Shown in pieces: positions 1-8,422 of a stretch of 64,000 nucleotides of DNA (positions are counted from its first letter, which is position 1; each line of letters begins with the position of its first letter). The DNA is taken from positions 1-64,000 of the forward strand of contig OZ244823.1 in the NCBI GenBank assembly GCA_965220365.1, in the 5' to 3' direction. Below the pieces are notes generated by a model, which saw nothing but the letters and a program-made list of their open reading frames with translations, did no database searches and was not told the DNA's origin. Position numbers and translations under genes: made by a program. The stretch is from Bin80 sp965220365 (GTDB taxonomy: Bacteria; Bacteroidota; Rhodothermia; Rhodothermales; Bin80).

Positions 1-65
1 TTTATTTCCGCAGGGATTGGTCTCCAGGTAAACACAGGGAAATTCCTGCAAACCCTTCTGGAATA

Positions 66-1967
66 ATGCGTTGCTGGTGGAAGACCTGTTTCTGTGCCCT
101 TATCGCACTTGGATCTGGAATCTTCAGCACCTCGGCCCAGGTACTGACTGCGGATGATCTTGTCAGAGCGGGGATCACCCGGCTCAGTGATATTCTGGAA
201 CTCACAGATGCCTGGGTTCGCAGCTCTACTGAAGGATATCACTGGGCGATTGCTCCGTTGGGCACTTCCTGGGAGGCCAGCCCTGACTGGAGTCTGTTCA
301 TTGATGGGCAACCGATCAATCTACAGGCACTGAACCGGCAAAGTCTCAACGTACTGCCTCTGACGATTGCGGAGATCTGTGAAGTGCAACTGCACGCGCA
401 TCCTGTGGTCATCCATGGGGTTCTGGCTTCCGGCGGCGCCATTCAGATTACCCGATGTTCCCCCCGAACCGGGATTACCTTTGCGGGGCAGCTTAGTGCG
501 GGCAATGAAACTGGTGATCCCGGCCCGTACCGATATACGAATTTTGGGGGCTCGAATGTAGATCGTACGGGCCCTACGATCCATAGTAGTCTGGCGATTG
601 CTTCAAAAAATCAATTCGCCCAGATTACGGGAGCTTTGGACGAACACCACGCAACTGACCCACGCATTCGCCCGAGAGTCATCCAGCTCTATCAGGGCGA
701 AAAAGATGCGCGCATTCTCCACCGGGCACTGGGGCTCAGTGCTCTACTGCTTGGCCACAGAATCAATGCGGGCACCAGTCGCGTGGAAGACTTGGGGTTT
801 CTTCCCTTCATGGGAAGAGAAATTCCCCTGGATCAGGAGATCTCGTATGCGTCTGCATCTTTTTCCCGAAACAAATTCAGCTATTCATTATCGGGCAGCG
901 CAACCGCACTGGGTACGCGAGAGAACCCGGAATCTGTGTCCGTTGAGTCCATGCAGAGACAACTCTATGTACGCACCTCTCTTCAAACATCGAGGCTTGA
1001 GTATGGAGCCAGTGCAGTTCTCGCCGATGCACGATTTGGCCCCAATCAAAAGCGTGACGGCCTGAGTACATTGCGTTTGGACGCCACTTTCAAGACTGCC
1101 CGCACATCTGCCTTCAAGATGAAAGCTGTGTCTGCACTCGCGCTTGATGACGGCATACTGGGCTACGAGTGGTTTTCTCATGCATGGCACGAAGAAAGCG
1201 GGATTGGTTTACGACTTCTGATCCGGCGCCGGGCGTTGGCTTCCAGAATCAACTTTGCCCATTGGATCACGCGCGAGCACCACCCGGGAAACGCAGAGCT
1301 CGGCTTCCAACCCCCAAACTTACCCAAACGGGAAGCCCTCTATTCTGCCGACCTGGACTGGACAACGGGAAACAGGATCAGGCTACACCTCAGCGGTGGG
1401 ATGCGCAAATTCAAGGATTCTGTGCGCCCGTTCACCGAATCTACACTGGACTCAACCCGAACCTACCTGCAAACCGTAACCAATATTGTATCTACCACGG
1501 GAAATATTGCTCGCACGAACCTGCAGGTTTATTACCCTCTGACTCAGCAGTTCACACTCAAGATCTACGGCGCCTATGCTTATCCGTGGTCAAGCATGCA
1601 TACCTTCCGGGATGCATGGCACCATCGTCTGCAGGTGGGCATGCGAGGGGAGTTTCGCCCTAATGATCGGTTCAGCCTGGATCTACGGTTTCGATACGTT
1701 GGCGCAAGTGCATGGCATGCATTCGAGAGGGCCGCCGAGGAGAACCCCGAGTTCTATGCAATGCGACTGCCTGGTACGGTTCACCTTCACCTGACTGCAC
1801 AAAAAAGGTTCTGGGAAAACCGACTTCGCATAAGTGCTACAATGCGAAATGTACTGGACCACCCTCACATTACTCACCCTGCAGGTGCCCGAACACGCGC
1901 GTTGTTTCAGGTGACTCTGCAGTATTTATTTGAGATACGACATACTGACTCACCTCGAGTTCTGTAA
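66..1967 (+). CDS. TonB-dependent receptor-like outer membrane protein
   Basis: The 633-residue product begins with a signal peptide (hydrophobic residues 8-22, probable cleavage after TSAQ). A plug-like domain follows at about residues 25-130, recognisable by GITRLSDILEL and the turn LFIDGQPINL. The rest alternates polar and aromatic residues as in a beta-barrel and ends in a strand with QVTLQYLFEIRH. This is the architecture of TonB-dependent receptors, which import siderophores, cobalamin or glycans. I see no TonB box and no carboxypeptidase-like N-terminal domain, and at 633 residues it is on the short side for the family. The substrate cannot be read from the sequence and no transport partner lies beside it. 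The ATG at 66 is chosen because it gives a good signal peptide. Family call fairly sure, specificity unknown. Confidence 0.7.
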   Translation: MRCWWKTCFCALIALGSGIFSTSAQVLTADDLVRAGITRLSDILELTDAWVRSSTEGYHWAIAPLGTSWEASPDWSLFIDGQPINLQALNRQSLNVLPLTIAEICEVQLHAHPVVIHGVLASGGAIQITRCSPRTGITFAGQLSAGNETGDPGPYRYTNFGGSNVDRTGPTIHSSLAIASKNQFAQITGALDEHHATDPRIRPRVIQLYQGEKDARILHRALGLSALLLGHRINAGTSRVEDLGFLPFMGREIPLDQEISYASASFSRNKFSYSLSGSATALGTRENPESVSVESMQRQLYVRTSLQTSRLEYGASAVLADARFGPNQKRDGLSTLRLDATFKTARTSAFKMKAVSALALDDGILGYEWFSHAWHEESGIGLRLLIRRRALASRINFAHWITREHHPGNAELGFQPPNLPKREALYSADLDWTTGNRIRLHLSGGMRKFKDSVRPFTESTLDSTRTYLQTVTNIVSTTGNIARTNLQVYYPLTQQFTLKIYGAYAYPWSSMHTFRDAWHHRLQVGMRGEFRPNDRFSLDLRFRYVGASAWHAFERAAEENPEFYAMRLPGTVHLHLTAQKRFWENRLRISATMRNVLDHPHITHPAGARTRALFQVTLQYLFEIRHTDSPRVL

Positions 1968-2194
1968 GAGGTTCAAGGTGGAAGAATAGGAGATTACAAC
2001 CCAAACTATAATAGTTGCGACGGTTTGCACTTAGGCCTGAATGCAAACTTATCACTGACCTTTTCACCCTCCCTCTCCCAAACTAACCGCGGAGCCGTGC
2101 CACTAAGGATCCAAGCAAATGCCGCACAGAAAGCTCTCGACCCCTCTGACAAACCTAATCGAGAAGGAGATTCAATGGGCAGAAACAGCAATAG

Positions 2195-2977
2195 TTGAGG
2201 CGGGTACTAAAAAGGCATCTAACTTTCTTGTCAATTATGCATGGTGAAGAAGTACAAAACAAATCGTTTTCATATCAACACGGGCAGCAGGCTCCTCAAC
2301 TTACAATAGGAGTAGCCCCCGTTATTTTTTCTGAGGATTTTGTTGAGATTGGTTGTCTCGATCCAGATGAGTATGGTCCTATCGAAGAGCTACGCAGTAA
2401 GCACGAGTTGACACACGCTTTCCGCTTCGATTCGCGCGACAACACGATAGTGAATATTGGCCTCAAGCCAGGACTTCTCCCAATGGGGGAATTGAAGCGG
2501 GTAGAAGTCAGACGGCATTTATGGATATTTGCCATAGCAATTACGCAACAACTTCGACTTTGGGTTTCAAAAAAATATGATATACTGAAGCCGTTTCGAC
2601 CATCGATTTGTCTCGGTAGCCGAGATCGGTTACTCATGGACGCACTACAGAGATTCGGAGTAACACAACTGGATCCGCGACTTGATGTCGTAGCTAAAGT
2701 ATCATTCGACTTTAGGATATTGTCATCTGCCGATCCTGAAGTCCATCCTTACCTCGGGCTCATCACCGATTTTAATACCACCAAGAGCCTCTGGTATAGA
2801 ATTGAAGGTTCCCCTTCGGGGCGATATATTTTTTTTGGTTACATTTTGTATGTTTCCGAACAGATACCCACGGGGAAGGGAGTCTCGAGCAAATGCGACG
2901 GCGGATCAATCTGGTATACGCATGCTAGGCAATCTGCCATAATGCTTGTGATATTGAATTCGTCGGAGCTGCCATGA
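2195..2977 (+). pseudogene. Truncated ORF, possibly the N-terminal part of a long prokaryotic Argonaute
   Basis: The ORF opens with TTG at 2195 or, more likely, ATG at 2237, and has no signal peptide. Residues about 30-210 are well-formed globular sequence. The order of blocks (a short beta segment around HAFRFDSRDNTIV, a helix around RRHLWIFAIAITQQL, then FRPSICLGSRDRLLMDAL, then VHPYLGLITDFNTTKSLW) recalls the N and L1 regions of long-B pAgo proteins such as RsAgo. That is a by-eye similarity, not a search result. No MID, PAZ or PIWI segment follows. From about base 2864 the frame runs into an inverted-repeat segment and then IS110, so the last 38 codons are probably not native. I read it as a gene truncated by mobile DNA. 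It could instead be an unrelated hypothetical protein. Confidence 0.35.
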
Positions 2978-3060
2978 TCTTGCAAACTCGGGCTCGCGGA
3001 AATCGCTACCGAAAATTATGGGCTCTCCATCTCCGCTCGGACTCCCTTCCCCGTGGGTAT
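2864..3060. repeat. 197-bp segment bounded by perfect 21-bp inverted repeats
   Basis: Bases 2864-2884 (starting atacccacgggg) are the exact reverse complement of bases 3040-3060 (ending ccccgtgggtat). A further cgagc match lies just inside both arms after a one-base offset. The 155 bases between them encode nothing recognisable. The segment sits exactly between the truncated ORF and the 3' side of IS110. It could be a tiny non-autonomous element, an IS110 end duplicated in inverted orientation, or a large hairpin. Confidence 0.6.
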
Positions 3061-3077
3061 ATTGTCGTTGATCCGGT

Positions 3078-3406
3078 TCATGCAGTTTGAACGGATCGTG
3101 GTTGCATCGTCTCCCACAGAAACCCGACCAGTTCGCGTGCCAAGGCGATCACGACCACCTTTGGCGGTTTTCGTTTGGACAGGGCTTTGTAGCGTTTGTA
3201 CAAACGTTTCTGCACCCGTTGGCTAATGGCCACGGTTTGTGCACTGCAGTGCTTTTGTCGTTCTGCAAGGGCCGTGCTAATCCGGGGAGCGTAGGTGTAT
3301 TTCCAGGCTGCCCCGACCAAAGCCTTCCGTACCTGCGTATTTCCGGTCTTCGTGATGGAGCCGGTCCGAACGGTCTTTCCCGAGGAATGCTGCGAGGGAA
3401 CCAGTC
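3078..3406 (-). pseudogene. IS110 transposase, exon 2 (catalytic-serine domain)
   Basis: This exon continues the IS110 transposase after the group II intron. It reads LVPSQHSSGKTVRTGSITK, the conserved Transposase_20 motif that holds the catalytic serine, then GNTQVRKALVGAAW and a lysine/arginine-rich tail, and stops with TGA at 3078-3080. The reading frame matches exon 1 only when the intron is removed exactly at 5325 and 3407. Because exon 1 also carries a one-base frameshift, a functional transposase is not expected even after splicing, unless the frameshift is a sequencing error. Confidence 0.8.
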
Positions 3407-3412
3407 ATCGCG

Positions 3413-3478
3413 GTAGGGACCCGGGTTTCCCCGGGCCCCCCGCACAGATCCGGACGTGCGCGCTAACGCATCCGGCTC
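3413..3478 (-). ncRNA. Group II intron domains V and VI
   Basis: Read on the minus strand from 3478, the sequence GAGCCGGATGCG, a short loop, then CACGTCCGGATCTG forms the domain V hairpin with the catalytic AGC near its 5' base. A GC-rich domain VI hairpin with a GAAA-containing loop follows at about 3440-3415. The next A after its stem is eight bases from the 3' splice site, the usual branch-point position. Confidence 0.8.
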
Positions 3479-4965
3479 CTCCCTAGGGTTGCACCGTCGT
3501 GCGTGACGGTAAATCGTCTTGCTGGCCAGTCGTGTAGGATTCTCAGTTTCGGCCAGTACCGTTCTACCAACCGTTCCAGCTGTTCCCACGTCGTTTGGTC
3601 TCGTTGAGAGCGTCGACGTAGTACACCTAACCAGATCCATTTCAGGCACCTGTAGCACCTGCGCAAGGTCGGCATACTCCATGGTACGGCATAGTAATTC
3701 AGCCATCCGTTGAGGACTTGTCCAAGCCATACTCCCGTTTGGTGTACCGGTTGATGCATCCGTTTTAGAAGCATCGTGCGGACACGTTTCAGAAAACGCG
3801 CCAATCGCTTTGCAATTGGCTTGCGACCCAGGCCAAAGCGTCCCTTCCGGGTTGTACGGCAGTAATGCGTAAATCCCAGAAAATCGAACGTCTTCGGTCG
3901 CCCCGCTTTGCGGTTCCTACGGTGATCTTCCGCAAAACGGCCAAACTCAATCAGCCTCGTTTTGTCGGGATGTAGGCGCAATCCGAATTCCTTCAGTCGC
4001 GCCCGCAAATCGTGTAGAAAACGCCCCGCTTCCTCCCTATGCTCGAAACATACCACAAAATCATCCGCATAGCGGACGATATACGACTCCCCACCAATCT
4101 TGCGTGATGTGCGCTGGGATTTGAACCATAAATCCAGCACGTAATGGAGATAGATGTTGGCCAGTATCGGGGAGATCACCGCGCCTTGCGGGGTCCCTTT
4201 GATACTTGCATGCCAATTCCCTTCCTCCAGTACCCCCGCCTTCAGAAACTTTGTGATGATCCGTAATACCCGTTCGTCTCCGATGCGATGGCGAAGAAAG
4301 CGCAGTAACCACCCCTGATCCACCTCGTCAAAAAACTTGCGGATATCCGCATCCACCACATAATTTACCCTACGGCGTTCGATCACATACGCTAAGGCAT
4401 CCAGCGCATCATGGGCACTACGCCCCGGCCTGAATCCATAGCTGAACCCACAGAACTCCATCTCGTAGATGGGCTCCAAAATGCACTTCACGATTGCGTA
4501 TTGGACGATTTTGTCCTCCAATGCTGCAATCCCGAGCGGTCGTATACCCCCGTCAGGCTTGGGGATATTTACCCGCCTGCTCGGGGTCGCCCGGAACGTC
4601 CCACGATGTACACGCGTGCATAGATCCGCTATACGGGATTCCAAGTCCGCGTGGTACGCCTCCCATGTCATGCCGTCCACCCCCGGAGACGCATCCCGCT
4701 TTAATGCGAAATAGGCCGCCTTCAGTGAATCTTCGTTGATATGGTGTAGGAGCGTAGTGAGTACCTCCTTTGGGTTCCGTTTCACGAATTCCCGTATCCG
4801 CTCGATCCCCTGGTGCACACGCGCCCACTTCTGCGCATGGTGTGTGGTAGGATCTTGCGGATTCCCCTCGGGTAGAGACCTTCGCTCCGGCAGCTCCGCG
4901 GATGGCCCCTTGTTCGCTGCCTTCGTTGCTACTATGTCTCCATCTGACTTCTCCATCTTGTGCAT
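3463..4965 (-). CDS. ltrA: Group II intron reverse transcriptase/maturase (LtrA-like)
   Basis: The 500-residue intron-encoded protein has the RT blocks in order: SPGVDGMTWEAY, INIPKPDG-like RVNIPKPDGGIRPLGI, FSYGFRPGRSAHDAL, DADIRKFFDEVD, GTPQGAVISPILANIYL and the catalytic YADDFVVCF. A thumb follows, then a maturase (GIIM) domain with GWLNYYAVP. It is expected to splice the intron as a maturase and to copy it during retrohoming. I see no HNH endonuclease domain after the maturase region, so it would rely on nicks or replication forks for priming. The stop codon lies inside intron domain V. The ATG at 4965 gives a 60-residue lysine- and arginine-rich leader before RT block 0; a start nearer 4860 is possible. 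The frame is intact, so the intron may still splice even though its host gene is broken. Confidence 0.93.
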   Translation of the reverse strand: MHKMEKSDGDIVATKAANKGPSAELPERRSLPEGNPQDPTTHHAQKWARVHQGIERIREFVKRNPKEVLTTLLHHINEDSLKAAYFALKRDASPGVDGMTWEAYHADLESRIADLCTRVHRGTFRATPSRRVNIPKPDGGIRPLGIAALEDKIVQYAIVKCILEPIYEMEFCGFSYGFRPGRSAHDALDALAYVIERRRVNYVVDADIRKFFDEVDQGWLLRFLRHRIGDERVLRIITKFLKAGVLEEGNWHASIKGTPQGAVISPILANIYLHYVLDLWFKSQRTSRKIGGESYIVRYADDFVVCFEHREEAGRFLHDLRARLKEFGLRLHPDKTRLIEFGRFAEDHRRNRKAGRPKTFDFLGFTHYCRTTRKGRFGLGRKPIAKRLARFLKRVRTMLLKRMHQPVHQTGVWLGQVLNGWLNYYAVPWSMPTLRRCYRCLKWIWLGVLRRRSQRDQTTWEQLERLVERYWPKLRILHDWPARRFTVTHDGATLGRSRMR

Positions 4966-5325
4966 CTTAGACTGTGGCGTCTTCCGCCTTCTCTAAACGG
5001 TCCTCTACGACAGCAGGACAAGATGGAGACCTCCCAGGTCCCAACGAAATGTGTACGTACGTCCATGAGGTCTCGGACACCGTGAGCCCAGAAAATATCT
5101 CACCATAACGATATCTCCCGTGTTGCCTTCGACCATTTGGACAGTCTCGGCGACTCAAATGATTGGCATTTCGATGCTCAATAGCTCCGGCCATACGCAC
5201 CACTACCGACGCTTCGCCTACCCCCTCGCGAGGATACACGCACGGCTCGTGGAAGTATGTGATTGGTTGAATCTTCATACTACGGGACTTGCACCCGCTA
5301 CATTTCGCCAGTTTGCCTGGCGCAC

Positions 5326-6129
5326 CCAGATAGGCCATCAGGGCGGTGGGGCGTTCAAATCGCCGAACGTCACCGATTTCGCAGATCAGTTGCATGGCGG
5401 TCATTCGCCCAATGCCTCGAAATGCCTCCAGGGTCTGAACCGATTCTTGGAACCGGGGGAACTCGGACACCGTTTGGATCTGCTGTTCCAGATCACGAAT
5501 CCGTGCCTCAATGTAGACAATGTCGGCTAAGTCTCCCGCAACACATACTCATCGCTAGGCTGATCCAACTGAATGTTGTTGATCCAGACCATAAACTTTT
5601 TCGTCCAGTAATGTTTGCCATCGCGATAGGTGTGTCCGCGAGCATGCAAAAAGTGAATGACATGCATTTTGGATCGGTGGAGGTTTTTCATCTGAGCCGC
5701 GCGACTGCGTACCAGAGCGCGCGCAGAGATCAACTCCTGATCTGGAGCAAAACACTCGGTCAAAAGCCCCGCCGCAAAGTACTCGGCCAGCTTCCTGGCA
5801 TCACGCCGATCCGTTTTAATGCGATCTCCATAGCGCCGGGGAATCGAACCCGGAGCAATGATCGCACAATCAACGCCCAGTGCAGTCAGCGCATCGTACA
5901 CCGCAGTTCCGCTAAAAGACGCTTCGTAACAACAACGAAACTCGCCGTAGCTTGAGCGCAATGAGTTCACCATACGTGAGAGATGCTTCGGGGTTTTTGT
6001 GGAAAACTCCCTCTCTTCGCACACGCGACGCAGCGTTGCATCATAAACGCACGATGCGATCGTGTCTCGATGAACATCCAGTCCAACAAAGTAACGCGGA
6101 CCTGCAGGGGTGGGTTGTTGAAGTAGCAT
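5326..6129 (-). pseudogene. IS110 transposase, exon 1 (DEDD domain and start of the Tnp domain), frameshifted
   Basis: The minus-strand reading frame from ATG at 6129 gives the RuvC-like DEDD domain of IS110 transposases. FVGLDVHRD supplies the first Asp, CYEASFSG the Glu, and IKTDRRDARKLAEY the last two Asp. The frame stops at 5527 (...VLRET then TAG). One base out of frame the expected sequence resumes immediately (ADIVYIEARIRDLEQQ) and runs through the helix-hairpin-helix region (TLEAFRGIGRMTAMQL) to MAYLG at 5326. The simplest explanation is loss of one T around 5527-5533. The exon ends in the codon fragment CTG G, directly followed by the intron start GTGCGCC. With exon 2 joined and the frameshift repaired the protein would be about 377 residues, normal for the family. 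Confidence 0.8.
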
Positions 6130-6198
6130 AGCAATTCAGAGTCTGGTTAAATACCTGTAGGATAAGGCCCGGCGATGGAACCTTCAATGCTATGATAT

Positions 6199-7781
6199 CT
6201 TGCAAAACTCCCAAATCGGGTGATTTTTTGAGGATTTTGGTTTTTCGAGGATTCTGGTTCTATCTGGAGGGCCTTTGATCTGATTGGGATCTGCGACTTG
6301 TTTTCCAAGACGTTTGTCGACTCAAAAACGAGGGACAGGAGCCTCCAAATTCGTATCTTTGGGAGGTACGAACTCATCAAAAAAACGCGGAGGCTCCGAT
6401 GTCCCTCAGAAAGAAATTACGAGGATTTTATATTTCCTGTCAGCAAGAGTTGTTCCCTCAGGTTGAGCAGCATTACGGTTTGCTTCCGAGGCGGTACAGG
6501 ACGTTGTTGTACGTCTTCAAGATGGTGGAGGTGGAGAACTTTTTGCCCCGTCCGGTGCTGCGTGCGCCGGGGCGTCCGCAGGCGCATCGCGCCTCGCTTG
6601 CCCGGTCGTTTTTGGCCAAGATGGTGTTGAATATTCCCACGACGGCTGGCTTGCATGAGCGCTTGCTTTCCGAGAAGATGCTTCGGTCTCTGTGTGGTTG
6701 GTCCCGTTCGTGTGATGTCCCCAGTGCCTCCACGTTTTCGCGTGCATTCCAGGAATTTGCTGCGACCGCACTGCCCTCTCGGCTCCATGAGGCACGGATC
6801 CAAAAAAACTGTCAGGAGCGTCTGATTGGGCATATTTCCCGGGATTCAACGGCGATTGAAGCGCGTGAGAAGGCCGTGCCAAAGAAAAAGAAGCCCGCCC
6901 CGGTGGCCCACAAACGTGGGCGTCCAAAAAAGGGAGAAGAACGTCCAAAGGCGCCCAAACGTCTGGTACGCCAGCGTACGATGACGCTGGAGGAGATGTT
7001 GGACGATTTGCCAAAAGAATGTACGGTTTCGTGCAAACGCAATGCGAAAGGGGTGACGCAGTCCTGGACGGGATATAAACTGCATATGGATGTTGCAGAC
7101 GGCGGGATTCCCATCAGTGGTCTGGTCACCTCGGCATCGCTCCATGACAGTCAGGCCGCCCTTCCATTGGCAACCCTGACGGCCCAGCGGGTCGATCACT
7201 GTTATGATCTCATGGACAGCGCCTATGACGCGAAGGCGATTCATGCCCATAGTCGGGCCTCGGGGCAGGTGCCGATCATTGATTCGAATCCCCGGACGCG
7301 AACCGCGGCGCACCGTCGTGAGAAAAAGGCACAGCGTACGGCCGGGTTTACCCCACCGGAGCGGGTACGTTACCGGGAACGTTCCACGGTCGAGCGGGCC
7401 TTTGGACGACTCAAAGATGAGTTTGGCGCACGTCATGTCCGAGTGCGTGGCTATCAGAAGGTGATGTGCCATCTGATGTTTGCCATCGTGGTGCTCACCG
7501 TGGATCAATTACTGCGGCTGATCCAATAAACCAGACGAGTCGCGCCAGCCGATAGAATTTGGGGTGTTCGGAAATACGAACCGTAGGATCGGTACGTGAA
7601 CTTCCAACGGATCAGAGGCGAAATTCACCCCATCGAGGCTTGCCTGGAAGCAAATCGCGCATAGATTTGAGGCAGAAACGAACCGATGTCCATCCTTCAC
7701 GTAACTTCAGCAAATTGGATTGACTTATGCCTCAAAGTAGACGGGGAATCGGGGGCGAAAAAAGAGTTTTGCAAGAGGCTC
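6199..7781 (+). mobile_element. IS4/IS5-type insertion sequence, copy 1
   Basis: The element runs from cttgcaaaactc at 6199 to gagttttgcaagaggctc ending at 7781. Copy 2 shows the full terminal inverted repeat to be the 18-mer gagcctcttgcaaaactc, so copy 1 lacks the outer six bases at its left end, where it abuts IS110. About 250 noncoding bases follow the transposase. I find only three base differences from copy 2 over the shared length. The right end lies five bases from the stop codon of the convergent bacilliredoxin gene. Confidence 0.85.
6399..7529 (+). CDS. DDE transposase, IS4/IS5 superfamily (copy 1, intact)
   Basis: The 376-residue transposase starts with a DUF772-like helical DNA-binding region (residues about 60-120, including VPSASTFSRAFQEF). 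The DDE core follows: D149 in GHISRDSTAIEA, a second Asp in CYDLMDSAYDAK with an IIDSNPR strand, and Glu in RERSTVERAFGRLKDEFG. Between the first and second Asp lies a basic insert (KKKKPAP, KRGRPKKG) typical of many IS4/IS5 transposases. The ORF is uninterrupted with normal ends, so it is probably active and could act on the ends of copy 2 in trans. The exact ISfinder group is not clear to me; its 4-bp target duplication in copy 2 fits IS5-like groups. Confidence 0.85.
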   Translation: MSLRKKLRGFYISCQQELFPQVEQHYGLLPRRYRTLLYVFKMVEVENFLPRPVLRAPGRPQAHRASLARSFLAKMVLNIPTTAGLHERLLSEKMLRSLCGWSRSCDVPSASTFSRAFQEFAATALPSRLHEARIQKNCQERLIGHISRDSTAIEAREKAVPKKKKPAPVAHKRGRPKKGEERPKAPKRLVRQRTMTLEEMLDDLPKECTVSCKRNAKGVTQSWTGYKLHMDVADGGIPISGLVTSASLHDSQAALPLATLTAQRVDHCYDLMDSAYDAKAIHAHSRASGQVPIIDSNPRTRTAAHRREKKAQRTAGFTPPERVRYRERSTVERAFGRLKDEFGARHVRVRGYQKVMCHLMFAIVVLTVDQLLRLIQ

Positions 7782-7786
7782 TCAAA

Positions 7787-8305
7787 TCAGCGGATAATGG
7801 AACGAAATGACGACGAAATGGGACTTTCGGCGTAGCTGCCCACCGTGTCGGGGCTCTCAGGGCCGTCTTCTGCGGTCTCATCAGTCCCGCAGAACCGATC
7901 AAATGCCTGAGCTAAATCCATCGCTATCGCCTCGGCACTGCGCCCCTCAATATGTCTGCGTTCAATAACATACACTACCTCCCCACCCTTAATTAGGGCC
8001 ATAAACGGGGATGACGGAGGAATGCCGATTAAGAAATCCCGTGCGGAAGCCGTCGCCTCAAGGTCCTGCCCTGCGAAAACCGTTACTGCCCGATCCGGCT
8101 GAGTTTTATTCTGCATGGCCAAACCAACGGCAGGACGCGCCATGGCTGCAGCACACCCACACACGGAATTGATCATCAGCAGCATCGTCTGATCGGAAGT
8201 CATATCAAATGCACTCGCTACCTGCTCAGCCGTTCGCAATTCCTCAACACCCAATCGGGTGAGCTCCTGGCGCATTGGAGATACAAGATGTTCTGGATAT
8301 GGCAT
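7787..8305 (-). CDS. BrxA/BrxB-family bacilliredoxin
   Basis: The 172-residue protein has a thioredoxin-like fold with the CGC motif C49-G-C51 in MINSVCGCAAAMARP, the signature of the YphP/YqiW (BrxA/BrxB) family. SPFMALIKGGEVVYVIERRHIEGR matches the conserved second half. In Firmicutes these proteins remove bacillithiol from cytosolic proteins; homologues occur in Bacteroidota-like genomes. The C-terminal 25 residues are low-complexity and acidic or serine-rich. The ATG at 8305 gives the family-typical MPYPEHLVSPMRQEL start. The gene stands alone; an IS ends five bases past its stop codon. Confidence 0.88.
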   Translation of the reverse strand: MPYPEHLVSPMRQELTRLGVEELRTAEQVASAFDMTSDQTMLLMINSVCGCAAAMARPAVGLAMQNKTQPDRAVTVFAGQDLEATASARDFLIGIPPSSPFMALIKGGEVVYVIERRHIEGRSAEAIAMDLAQAFDRFCGTDETAEDGPESPDTVGSYAESPISSSFRSIIR

Positions 8306-8422
8306 AGTAAAAATAGATGATGAACCGAACTCGCCCCCTGCGTGTACTATTGAGGGGTTAGGATTGATCCTCTGAAGCCAGATTCAAAAATCGCACCAGC
8401 CATTTACCAAATCACCCATCCC

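Larger units (their letters stand above)
3407..5325 (-). mobile_element. Group II intron (1,919 nt) inserted in the IS110 transposase gene
   Basis: On the minus strand the intron begins GTGCGCC at 5325, matching the GUGYG consensus of group II introns, and ends ...CCGCGAT at 3407, matching the AY end. Joining the flanks gives CTG G + GA CTG GTT CCC, which restores the IS110 reading YLGLVPSQHSS. A domain V hairpin and a domain VI with an A eight bases from the 3' end precede the 3' splice site. The intron encodes a reverse transcriptase/maturase. The insertion point lies immediately before the catalytic-serine motif of IS110. The boundaries rest on splice logic and on family consensus, not on an experiment. 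Confidence 0.88.
3061..6198 (-). mobile_element. IS110-family element carrying a group II intron; inactivated
   Basis: The block holds an IS110-type transposase gene on the minus strand, in two exons around a group II intron. The 5' noncoding side (6130-6198), where IS110 elements often encode their bridge RNA, is only 69 bases long before the IS4/IS5-type copy 1 begins, so this end looks truncated. The outer limits are uncertain because IS110 elements usually lack obvious terminal inverted repeats. Left limit 3061 is set by the inverted repeat at 3040-3060. Confidence 0.7.

Noticed and set aside
3149..3730. 193-residue minus-strand frame spanning the intron 3' end and exon 2
   Set aside because: It crosses domain V and the splice site in the wrong frame; the real frames there are the maturase and IS110 exon 2.
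6417..7508. Long minus-strand reading frames opposite the IS copy 1 transposase (also 23902-24921 in copy 2)
   Set aside because: They mirror the transposase codons, have no recognisable motif, and recur only because the IS recurs.
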